Origin: JBGOTP01 sp041476545
Lineage (GTDB): Bacteria; Acidobacteriota; Vicinamibacteria; Vicinamibacterales; CAVVIG01
Direction: 5' to 3'
Length of the DNA stretch: 14,209 nucleotides
Assembly: GCA_041476545.1 (NCBI GenBank)
Contig: JBGOTP010000099.1
Coordinates: 1 to 14,209, forward strand
Position numbers and translations under genes: made by a program. Below are positions 1 through 6,853 of this stretch, in pieces. The notes under the pieces were generated by a model that ran no database searches, was not told the DNA's origin, and saw only the letters and a list, made by a program, of their open reading frames with translations. The stretch's first letter is position 1. Each line of letters starts with the position of its first letter.

Positions 1-69
1 CGTGACGGGCAACTCGTTCGTCGCAATCCACAGCCCCGGCGTCCGTGCCCGATCCTTGCGTCGACCCAT
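1..69 (-). CDS. IS transposase, N-terminal fragment cut by window edge
   Basis: The minus strand from base 69 to the window start reads 23 codons beginning MGRRKDRARTPGLWIAT. This resembles the N-terminus of a group of IS1182/IS5-type transposases that begin MGRRK and carry a LWIAT/LWVAT stretch followed by a Leu-Pro pair, here ELPVT. The rest, including all catalytic residues, lies outside the window, so activity cannot be judged. An in-frame ATG at base 75 could be the start instead (MAMGRRK); homologues as I remember them start at MGRRK. No clear Shine-Dalgarno is seen. The IS end should lie between about 70 and 229, but I could not define a terminal inverted repeat. The family call rests on a short stretch remembered from similar proteins. 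Confidence 0.55.
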   Translation of the reverse strand, partial: MGRRKDRARTPGLWIATNELPVT

Positions 70-162
70 GGCCATGCCGGAGTGTAGTACGAGAGATCGA
101 TCATGTCGATCCCCTTTCGACCTTTAACCACGGGCTGCTAGAAGCGCGGTTTCGGCGCGTCG

Positions 163-187
163 CAGGGACAATCGTGGGGACAGTCCC
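163..187. repeat. GGGACA-type repeat with GGGAC-A-GTCCC palindrome
   Basis: CAGGGACAATCG (163-174) is followed by a perfect 5-bp inverted repeat GGGAC/GTCCC around a single A (177-187). The 12-mer CAGGGACAATCG recurs at 14073-14084 near the other end of the window. Short GGGACA/TGTCCC palindromes dispersed between genes are common in many bacterial genomes and are often REP-like. It lies between the transposase fragment and the 3' end of the minus-strand hypothetical gene. Confidence 0.5.
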
Positions 188-229
188 TCGAGCTGATCGC
201 TTCGCTGGCGACCCAGGGCATACGGTTTC

Positions 230-805
230 TCAAAGTCCGCGATCTCGTTCGTGGCCCCTCTCGACGTCTGTCTTTTCGAAGACCTCGGTGACGCGACGGA
301 TATTCTCCCGCAGCGAATTGTAGGCACGTTCGACGGTCGAATCGTCTAGCGCGATAGTCACTTTGACGATCTCGCCAGAGTTCTGGTCCCAGGCGAATAC
401 CAACAACGTCGGCAAGTCTTGTGTGGATTCCAGCTCGAACTCTTTTATGAGCTGCTTGTTCTCGCTGGGTTCCTCCCACACCGGAATCATCAAGCCGGTA
501 ATGCCGGCTCTGACCCGCGGCATTCTGGTACGGCCCGGTTTTGGCTTCGCCGAGAAGATAGCCCATCGATCGCCAGAGACTTCATCGGAGGCACGCCAGT
601 ACGCAGTGTCTTGCAGCACTTTGCCCACGTGCGGATGAGCATCGGTGAACAGGACCACTCCGTAGACGTCGACCAGTTCGCCTCTTCCTCTGTAATGCGA
701 TACCAGTTGCTTGGCAATGCCCATTTCGTCGCCGGCTGAAGGTACTCGTACGATGTCGATGTCCGACTGTGGATCGTGATCGGGGCGATACACAAAAGAA
801 ACCAT
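230..805 (-). CDS. Hypothetical protein, unknown function, probably 5'-truncated or frameshifted
   Basis: This minus-strand frame of 191 aa ends in TGA. I do not recognise a named domain. The sequence looks like a soluble, mixed-charge cytoplasmic protein, with stretches such as VVLFTDAHPHVGKVLQDT, DEVSGDRWAIFS and LPTLLVFAWD and a charged, probably helical C-terminus (SLRENIRRVTEVFEKTD). There is no signal peptide or membrane segment. The ATG at 805 has only a weak AGG nine bases upstream. The same frame stays open and protein-like before it: SLVSYVTEDGWPGRRHRFNS runs directly into MVSF, with no ATG, GTG or TTG before an in-frame TGA near 917-919. The true N-terminus may therefore be in another frame (see the next entry). 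It is divergent from the TPR gene and reads towards the transposase. Confidence 0.6.
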   Translation of the reverse strand: MVSFVYRPDHDPQSDIDIVRVPSAGDEMGIAKQLVSHYRGRGELVDVYGVVLFTDAHPHVGKVLQDTAYWRASDEVSGDRWAIFSAKPKPGRTRMPRVRAGITGLMIPVWEEPSENKQLIKEFELESTQDLPTLLVFAWDQNSGEIVKVTIALDDSTVERAYNSLRENIRRVTEVFEKTDVERGHERDRGL

Positions 806-1047
806 CGAGTTGAACCTGTGCCTGCGCCCCGGCCAACCGTCCTCAGTGACGTAGGAGACCAGAGACAGCGTCGGTTCGCAGAGATTTTCTCCTGACCATC
901 GTCGAAGGCGATATCAAGGCGACACGGAAATAGGTTGAATTCAGAACTTTTCAGACATGTCAGCAGGACTTGCCGCGCCCGTGCGATCGACGATCGGAAC
1001 TGGGTGTAGACTCCCCATCGTCGGCCCTCAGTGTGTGAGGGTTGCAT
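806..1047 (-). pseudogene. Probable out-of-frame 5' part of the hypothetical gene
   Basis: This region is presented as a gap but looks partly coding on the minus strand. One frame, open from an ATG at 1047, reads KSSEFNLFPCRLDIAFDDGQEK and then turns into arginine- and serine-rich shadow-like sequence. The frame of the downstream gene takes over with EPTLSLVSYVTEDGW. The switch falls at a run of four A (minus strand; four T at 885-888). Adding one A to that run would join the two parts as DDGQEKNLCEPTLSLVSY. This fits a one-base deletion in a homopolymer, in the genome or in the assembly. If real, the 5' ends of this gene and the TPR gene touch at 1046-1047, which is unusual and is a reason for caution. 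Confidence 0.35.
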
Positions 1048-2269
1048 GAGCAGACACGGTATCGCACTTGGCCTCGCGATGGTCCTTGGCGTCGCGTCGA
1101 CGTACGGGGATCTTGGTGCGCAGTCTCCGAACGCGGGCCATTCGTCCGCAGCTGCGCAGACGCAGGCGCTTCGGTTGCGAGGGTGGGAGCTTGCTTACAA
1201 TCTCGATCACTCCGAGGCCCTCGCCACCCTTGAGAACGCGATCACGCTCGATCCGAGCGACCCGTCGCTGCACCGTCTCTCGGCATCGATCCTCTGGATG
1301 CAGATTCTGTTCGGCTGGGGCGCCGTGCTCGTGGACGACTACCTCGGACAGGCGCGCGACGTCGTGGAGCGGCCGAAACCTCCGGCCAACATCGATCGCT
1401 CGTTCCGCGATCACATCGCACGCGCGCTGGAGCTTTCGGAGCAGCGCGTGCACGAGAACGATCGCGACCCCGACGCCCACTTTCAGCTCGGCGCCAGCTC
1501 CGGCATCATGGCCTCGTACACGGCGACGGTCGAAGGGCGCTTGCTTGGCAGTTTCGGAAACGCCCGCCGCGCGTACCGCGAGCACGAGCGAGTCCTCGAG
1601 CTCAGCCCGGGCCGGAAGGACGCCGGCATGATCCCGGGGATGTATCGCTACTCCATCTCGAAGGTGTCGCTGCCGATGCGGATCGCGGCACGCCTAGCGG
1701 GCGTCGCGCCCTCCCGTGAAAAGGGGATGCAGCAGGTCGAAGAAGCGGCGGCCTATCCGAGCGAGGCGCAGACGGGCGCCATGTTCGTCTCGATCGTGAT
1801 AGACAACCGCGAGGAGCAATACGACGATGCGCTGCGCGTCATTCGGGAGCTGCAGCGCCGCTATCCGCGCAACCGCTTGCTGTGGCTGGAATCGGGAACG
1901 ACCGCGCTTCGCGCCGGGCGCGCTCAGGCGGCGCGGACTGAGCTCGAGCACGGGCTCACGATGCTGGCCGCGGATTCACGACCGCGAGCGTTCGGAGAAG
2001 AGGCGCGATGGCGCTTGTATCACGGCATGGCGCTGCTCCCGCTGGATCGTGCCGAGGCCGGACGCGAGCTGCATGCGTCACTGATGGCGGACGCCCCCGA
2101 GTGGGTCCGCGGCCGCACGCACAAAGAACTGGGGAAACTGGCCGATCTGGAAGGCCGTCGCGGTGAAGCACTCCAGGAGTATCGGGCTGCGGTCCGGTTG
2201 TGCCGTGAGGGCAACGATCGACTGTGTGCCGACGAGACGAATCGATTGATCCGGACCCCGTATCGTTAG
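1046..2269 (+). CDS. Secreted tetratricopeptide-repeat protein
   Basis: The 407-aa protein has an N-terminal signal peptide (residues 1 to about 25, hydrophobic core IALGLAMVLGVAS, likely cleavage after GAQ) and then mostly helical repeats. TPR-like segments lie at about 40-73 (WELAYNLDHSEALATLENAI, ending LDPSDP), 141-187 (DPDAHFQLGA to VLELSPG), 255-290 and 355-388 (ELGKLADLEGRRGEALQEYR). It is probably periplasmic and may scaffold protein contacts; no enzyme motif is visible. The start is placed at ATG 1046 because GAGGG lies four bases upstream and the signal peptide begins there; the in-frame GTG at 1031 would add CEGC before it and has no better ribosome site. It ends 30 bases before the first radical SAM gene and may be the first gene of the same transcript. 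Its role in the cluster is unknown. Confidence 0.85.
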   Translation: MSRHGIALGLAMVLGVASTYGDLGAQSPNAGHSSAAAQTQALRLRGWELAYNLDHSEALATLENAITLDPSDPSLHRLSASILWMQILFGWGAVLVDDYLGQARDVVERPKPPANIDRSFRDHIARALELSEQRVHENDRDPDAHFQLGASSGIMASYTATVEGRLLGSFGNARRAYREHERVLELSPGRKDAGMIPGMYRYSISKVSLPMRIAARLAGVAPSREKGMQQVEEAAAYPSEAQTGAMFVSIVIDNREEQYDDALRVIRELQRRYPRNRLLWLESGTTALRAGRAQAARTELEHGLTMLAADSRPRAFGEEARWRLYHGMALLPLDRAEAGRELHASLMADAPEWVRGRTHKELGKLADLEGRRGEALQEYRAAVRLCREGNDRLCADETNRLIRTPYR

Positions 2270-2299
2270 CGCCGGCCCCAGTGGCCGCAGGAGCGCGTC

Positions 2300-3646
2300 G
2301 TGAAGATTGTCTTGATCTCACCCAAAGGTCCTCTTTATAGGCACCGCGGTGGCATCTTCAAGCGGTCGCTCCGCTATGCCCCGCTCACGCTCACGACGCT
2401 CGCCGCGCTCGTTCCACCCGAGCTCAACGCGGACGTGCGCCTCGTCGACGAGGGCATCGAAGACGTCGACCTCAGGCTCGATGCCGACCTGATCGGTATG
2501 ACGGTGATCACCGGGACGGCGAAGCGCGCCTACGAGCTGGCCGCGCACTTCCGCGGCCGCGGAATTCCTGTCGTCCTCGGTGGACCGCACGTCACGCTGA
2601 TTCCAGACGATGCCGCGCCGCATGCGGATGCGATCGTCGTCGGCTATGCGGAAGAGAGCTGGCCGCAGCTCGTGCGCGACTTTGCGTCGCTTCGCTTGCA
2701 GCCTCGATACGTGCAACGTCCCGGGCTCTCGCTCGCCAACCTGCCGTTCGCGCGACGCGATCTGCTGCCTCGGCATCGCTTCATCACCAACGACGTCTTC
2801 GAAGCGACGCGCGGCTGCGTCCACAGCTGCGAGTTCTGCGTCGTCCCCTCCGCATGGGGACTCAAGCCGTATCAGAAACCAGTCGAGGATGTGGTCGCGG
2901 ACATCCGGCAGAAGGGCGCTCGCAAGCTGATCTTCGTCGACCTGAACCTGATCGCCGATCCGTCGTACGCGGCGCGGCTCTTCGAAGCGCTCGTTCCGCT
3001 TCGCGTCCAGTGGTACGGGCTCGCCACGACGTTGTTGGGCGACGATCCACAGCTGCTCGCGCTCGCCGCGAAGAGCGGATGCCGAGGTCTGCTCATCGGG
3101 CTCGAATCGTTGTCGGGCAGGAATCTTCGCGAGACGAGGAAGGGCTTCAACAACCCTGACAAGTATCGCGCCCTGGTCGACGCGCTCCACCGCCACGGTA
3201 TCGCGCTGCAGGGATGCTTCGTGTTCGGGCTGGATCAAGACACGCCATCGATCTTTCGCGAGACCGCACGCTTTGTCGTCGATGCACGCATCGACCTTCC
3301 GCGCTTCGCCGTCGTCACGCCGTTTCCCGGCACGCCGCTGTTCAAGCGACTCGAGAAGGAAGGCCGGCTCCTGACGCGCAACTGGGAGCTGTACGACGGA
3401 CAGCACGTCGTCTTTCAACCGGCGCAGATGGGCGTCGAGGAGCTGCAGCGCGGGATCGAAACGGCGTGGCGGTTTGCCTACAGCGTGCCGTCCATCGGCC
3501 GGCGAATTCTCGCGTCGCCGAGTCCCTGGCCGGTGCGCATCGGTGCCAACCTCGCGTATCGTTTCTACGCGCACAACCTGCACCGCTTCTACAACTGTGA
3601 TTGGGTCATCGGCGGCCTATCGACCGGAAAGCAGCCGGCGGCATGA
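2300..3646 (+). CDS. B12-binding-type radical SAM protein A (divergent paralogue)
   Basis: The 448-aa protein has an N-terminal cobalamin-binding-like Rossmann domain (about 1-130; VVLGGPHVTLIPDD at 91-104), a radical SAM core with CVHSCEFC (C173, C177, C180) for the [4Fe-4S] cluster, and a C-terminal region with the PFPGTPLFKRL and DGQHVVF motifs seen in B12-radical SAM enzymes of the HpnP/HpnR/DUF4070 kind. The DxHxxG cobalamin ligand motif is absent, as in several members of this class, so B12 use is likely but unproven. Family chemistry is methylation, C-C bond formation or rearrangement at unactivated carbons; the substrate here is unknown. The start is GTG with CAGGAG six bases upstream. 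It differs from the three other copies, having IFVDLN where they have FFVDDN and no Cys in the C-terminal helix. Its TGA overlaps the next ATG. Confidence 0.88.
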   Translation: MKIVLISPKGPLYRHRGGIFKRSLRYAPLTLTTLAALVPPELNADVRLVDEGIEDVDLRLDADLIGMTVITGTAKRAYELAAHFRGRGIPVVLGGPHVTLIPDDAAPHADAIVVGYAEESWPQLVRDFASLRLQPRYVQRPGLSLANLPFARRDLLPRHRFITNDVFEATRGCVHSCEFCVVPSAWGLKPYQKPVEDVVADIRQKGARKLIFVDLNLIADPSYAARLFEALVPLRVQWYGLATTLLGDDPQLLALAAKSGCRGLLIGLESLSGRNLRETRKGFNNPDKYRALVDALHRHGIALQGCFVFGLDQDTPSIFRETARFVVDARIDLPRFAVVTPFPGTPLFKRLEKEGRLLTRNWELYDGQHVVFQPAQMGVEELQRGIETAWRFAYSVPSIGRRILASPSPWPVRIGANLAYRFYAHNLHRFYNCDWVIGGLSTGKQPAA

Positions 3647-4998
3647 GGCTCACGCTCGTTCATCCGGCCATCGGCCGGAGGGTGGGACAGAAGTACATCC
3701 GCACCTGGCAGATGGAGCCGCTGCCTCCAGCCCTCATCGCCGCGTTGACGCCGTCCGACGTCGAGGTAAAGTTCTACGACGATCGGATGGAACGGGTCCC
3801 GTTCGACGAGCCGACCGATCTCGTCGCGATCAGCGTGGAAACGTACACCGCCAAGCGCGCCTATCAGCTCGCCTCCGAGTACAGACGCCGCGGTGTGCCG
3901 GTCGTTATGGGCGGTTTTCACGCGACCCTGTGCCCCGACGAGGTCGCGTTGTACGCGGAGTCGGTCGTCGTGGGCGAGGCCGAACGCGTGTGGGCCGACG
4001 TCATCGACGATTACCGTCACGGCACTCCGCAGAAGTTCTATCGCGCGAACGGCCGTCCAAGCCTCGGGGGGTCGAAGCCCGATCGCCGCATCTTCCGCGG
4101 CAGGCGGTATCTGCCCATCGGTCTCGTGGAAGCGGGACGCGGCTGTCACTTCCGCTGCGAGTTCTGCGCCGTGCAGAAGGCGTTCGGCGCCACGCAGACA
4201 CGCCGGCCGATGGATGAAATCCTCGCTGAAGTCGCGTCGCTGAAGAGGGGCAGGGGACTGATCTTCTTCGTCGACGACAACATCACGTCGAACCTCGCGG
4301 AAGCGAAGTCGTTCTTTCGCGCGCTGATTCCGCTGAAGGTGCGATGGGTCAGCCAGGCGAGCATCAACGCCGCGCACGACGAGGAGTTCCTCGACCTGCT
4401 CGTGCGCAGCGGCTGTCAGGGCGTTCTCATCGGATTCGAGAGTCTCAACCCCGCCAACCTCGCCGTGATGAACAAGCGCTTCAACATGATGGGCGGCGGG
4501 TACGCGAGAGCGCTCGAGAACCTGCGCCGCTTTCAGATCCGTCTCTACGCGACCTTCATCTTCGGGTACGACGCCGACACGACGTCATGCTTCGACGAGA
4601 CGGTCGAGTTCGCGATGCAGCACAACTTCTACATCACGGCGTTCAATCACCTGACGCCGTTTCCCGGCACCGAGCTGTACAAACGCCTCGAGTCGGAGGG
4701 CCGGCTGCTCTTTCCGGCGTGGTGGCTCGACCATCGATACACCTACAACATGGTCCCGTTCCGTCCCGGCAAGATGACGCCGGAGGACGTCGAGCGCGGA
4801 TGCGTCGATGCCCGCCGACGCTTCTATTCCTGGTCGAGCATCCTGCGTCGATCGATGGACCCGGTGAACCGCGCCAACCTGTTCATGTTTCGGAACTACT
4901 TCCTGATCAACTCGATGCACCGCGCCGACGTCGACGGCCGCAACCACTACCCGCTCGGTGACGAAGCCTGGCAGGGTTCGCTCCTGCGCGCGGGATGA
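3643..4998 (+). CDS. B12-binding-type radical SAM protein B
   Basis: The 451-aa protein starts at ATG 3643, overlapping the preceding stop as ATGA; an upstream in-frame TTG at 3601 lies inside gene A and is unlikely. The N-terminal B12-like fold (1-125) contains DDRMERVPFDEPTDLVAI and VVMGGFHATLCPDE but no DxHxxG. The radical SAM motif is CHFRCEFC (C168, C172, C175). The core shows IFFVDDNITSN (207-217), RSGCQGVLIGFES (255-267), FIFGYDADT and LTPFPGTELYKRL. The C-terminal part has a WWLDHRY motif and C387 in PEDVERGC, a Cys shared with paralogues C and D but not with A. It is predicted to be a cytoplasmic iron-sulfur enzyme; the substrate is unknown. Its stop overlaps the GNAT gene by ATGA, so translation is probably coupled. 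Confidence 0.9.
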   Translation: MRLTLVHPAIGRRVGQKYIRTWQMEPLPPALIAALTPSDVEVKFYDDRMERVPFDEPTDLVAISVETYTAKRAYQLASEYRRRGVPVVMGGFHATLCPDEVALYAESVVVGEAERVWADVIDDYRHGTPQKFYRANGRPSLGGSKPDRRIFRGRRYLPIGLVEAGRGCHFRCEFCAVQKAFGATQTRRPMDEILAEVASLKRGRGLIFFVDDNITSNLAEAKSFFRALIPLKVRWVSQASINAAHDEEFLDLLVRSGCQGVLIGFESLNPANLAVMNKRFNMMGGGYARALENLRRFQIRLYATFIFGYDADTTSCFDETVEFAMQHNFYITAFNHLTPFPGTELYKRLESEGRLLFPAWWLDHRYTYNMVPFRPGKMTPEDVERGCVDARRRFYSWSSILRRSMDPVNRANLFMFRNYFLINSMHRADVDGRNHYPLGDEAWQGSLLRAG

Positions 4999-6122
4999 GC
5001 GTCGTGGCCAGGAGCATCGACGTTCGTGTCGCGACCTCGACGGACGATCCCGATCTGAGGCGCCTGCTTCGCGAGAACCCGATGCGGGGCGAAATCAGCG
5101 TCTCGCTCGAGCGCGAGCCCGATGTGTTTCTGGCCGGATCGACCGAGGGCGAGCGGCATCAGACGATCGTCGCGCGAGACCGATTGCAGGGGCGCACCGT
5201 GGGCATGGCCAGCCGGTCGGTCTACAGCGGATTCCTCAACGGCAAGCCGGCCTCGCTGGGGTATCTCGGCCAGCTGCGCGTCGATCGCGTGTACCGCGGG
5301 CGTGTCGGCTTGCTCTCGAAAGGGTACGCCTTGATGCGTTCCCTCCGGGCGCCCGGCGATCTGCCGTTCGACCTGACCAGCATTGTCGCCGACAACACGA
5401 TCGCACGCCGCGTACTCGGGGCTGGCCTCACAGATCTTCCGATGTATCGGGAGCTCGAACCGTTCACCACGCTCATGCTGCCGCTGTGGAGGCGGCGCCA
5501 TTCGCGCCGGTCCCCGGCGCTCCGAATCGAGCGCGGCTCGATCGAGAGGATGGCAGACGTCGCCGACTGTCTGGAGCGAAACCGCGTCCGGTATCAGTTC
5601 GCACCGCGCTGGACGCGCTGCGACCTGCTCTCGCCCGAACGCAGCCGCGGGCTTAGGCCACGCGACTTTCTCATCGCGGAGCGCGACGGACGGGTCATCG
5701 GCTGCCTCGCCCTGTGGAACCAAAGCAGCTTCAAGCAGATCGTCGTTCGCGACTACGGCCCGACGATGCGGCGGTGGCAGCCGCTGGTAGAGGTTGCGGC
5801 GCGGCTGCTCGGAACGCCGCGATTGCCGCACCCGGGACGCCCGATCTCGCACGTCTACCTGTCGCATGTCGCCGTTAACGATGACAGTGCGGAGGTGTTC
5901 GAGGCGCTTCTCGCGCGCGCATACAACGAGGCGTGCGACGAGGGCCACGCCTGTCTCGTCGTCGGCTTCGCGGACAGGCATCCGTTCCTGCCGATCGTTA
6001 AGCGCTACTACCGTTCGTGGACCTATTCGAGCGTGCTGTACGCGGTCTGCTGGGAGAACGGGCAGGCGGCTCTCGCGGGAATCGATCGACGCGTCCCGCA
6101 CCTGGAGGTCGGGCTCTTATGA
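4995..6122 (+). CDS. Tandem GNAT-fold N-acyltransferase
   Basis: The 375-aa protein appears to hold two GNAT-like domains. The first (about 8-165) has a motif A-like strand and acyl-CoA loop, LGQLRVDRVYRGRVGLLSKGY (91-111), and a motif B-like ADNTIARRVLGAG (132-144). The second (about 176-350) has FLIAERDGRVIGCLALWN (225-242), VYLSHVAVNDD (287-297) and a C-terminal LVVGFADRHPFLPIVKRYYR. GNAT enzymes move an acyl group from CoA or a carrier to an amine; here the acceptor and donor are unknown. At 375 aa it is about twice a single GNAT domain, so one half may be non-catalytic. It overlaps gene B upstream and the next gene downstream by ATGA. In this context it could acylate the same molecule that the GH3 enzyme activates. 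No signal peptide is present. Confidence 0.75.
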   Translation: MSVVARSIDVRVATSTDDPDLRRLLRENPMRGEISVSLEREPDVFLAGSTEGERHQTIVARDRLQGRTVGMASRSVYSGFLNGKPASLGYLGQLRVDRVYRGRVGLLSKGYALMRSLRAPGDLPFDLTSIVADNTIARRVLGAGLTDLPMYRELEPFTTLMLPLWRRRHSRRSPALRIERGSIERMADVADCLERNRVRYQFAPRWTRCDLLSPERSRGLRPRDFLIAERDGRVIGCLALWNQSSFKQIVVRDYGPTMRRWQPLVEVAARLLGTPRLPHPGRPISHVYLSHVAVNDDSAEVFEALLARAYNEACDEGHACLVVGFADRHPFLPIVKRYYRSWTYSSVLYAVCWENGQAALAGIDRRVPHLEVGLL

Positions 6123-6853
6123 ACGGGCGTCTCGTCCGGCGAGGGGACCTTCGGACGGCAGAACGAGCCGAGATGTTCACGCTGCTCTCCGCGCACTTCC
6201 ACGGCGTGGAGCGCTGCACGTTCGACCGGGATCTCGATGAGAAGAACTGGGTACTCCTCTTCGAGGACGGCGCGCAGCTGCGAGGCTTCAGCACACTGCT
6301 CGCGTATGAAACCGTTCACGACGGTGAGGCGATTTCGGTCGTGTACTCCGGAGACACGATCATGGCGCGCGACGGGTGGAAGACGGCGACGCTGCCGCGA
6401 TCGTGGATCACCGCCGTTCGTGCGATTCGCGAACAGCACCTTCGTGGCAAGCGGCTCTACTGGCTGCTCCTGACGTCGGGCTTTCGCACGTATCGTCTGC
6501 TGCCGGTCTTCTGGCGACAGTTCTATCCGCGGTACGACGCGCCGACTCCCGCTTGTGTGCAGGCACTCTTGAACGGCCTGGCCGCGGAGCGCCTGGGACC
6601 GTGTTTCAGGAATGAGAAAGGGCTCGCGCAGTTTGCGAGGCCGCAGATGCTTCGCGAGGGCCTGCACGACATCGGTCAGGGACGTTTGAACGAGCCTCAC
6701 GTCGCGTTCTTCCTGCAGCGCAATCCCGGTTGGTGCCGCGGCGACGAGCTCGTGTGCCTCACTGAGATCTCGTTCGAGAACCTCACGGCGGCCGGCCGGC
6801 GCATGTGGGGCCGCGAGCGGTGCGATCGGGGTCGTATGGAGCTGACGACGTGA
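6119..6853 (+). CDS. Unnamed GNAT-like / hypothetical protein
   Basis: The 244-aa protein starts at ATG 6119, overlapping the GNAT stop as ATGA. The frame is open upstream, but that stretch lies inside the GNAT gene. No named domain is certain. The N-terminal half has a GNAT-like strand pattern (KNWVLLFEDGAQLRGFSTL at 42-60; EAISVVYSGDTIMA at 70-83). The middle has a strong motif, LYWLLLTSGFRTYRLLPVFW (113-132), then QFYPRYDAPTP (134-144); the end has GDELVCLTEISFENLTAAGR (208-227). I remember similar proteins in bacterial genomes without assigned function. It has no signal peptide or clear membrane segment. Its place between the GNAT and GH3 genes, with overlaps on both sides, argues that it works on the same substrate. 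It may be a second acyltransferase or an accessory subunit. Confidence 0.7.
   Translation: MNGRLVRRGDLRTAERAEMFTLLSAHFHGVERCTFDRDLDEKNWVLLFEDGAQLRGFSTLLAYETVHDGEAISVVYSGDTIMARDGWKTATLPRSWITAVRAIREQHLRGKRLYWLLLTSGFRTYRLLPVFWRQFYPRYDAPTPACVQALLNGLAAERLGPCFRNEKGLAQFARPQMLREGLHDIGQGRLNEPHVAFFLQRNPGWCRGDELVCLTEISFENLTAAGRRMWGRERCDRGRMELTT

Noticed and set aside
1007..1012. TAGACT as a -10 box for the TPR gene
   Set aside because: No -35-like hexamer is found at a suitable distance, so I do not list it as a promoter.
2318..3583. Minus-strand open frame of 421 codons
   Set aside because: Antisense to radical SAM A, which has a full set of family motifs; the translation has shadow-like composition.
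4261..4284. 24-base identity to 9139-9162 as a possible mobile or recombination repeat
   Set aside because: It encodes the conserved FFVDDNI motif in two paralogues, so shared ancestry and codon preference explain it.
4947..6101. Minus-strand open frame of 384 codons
   Set aside because: Antisense to the tandem GNAT gene, which has overlap-coupled start and stop and protein-like sequence; the minus frame has no recognisable motif.
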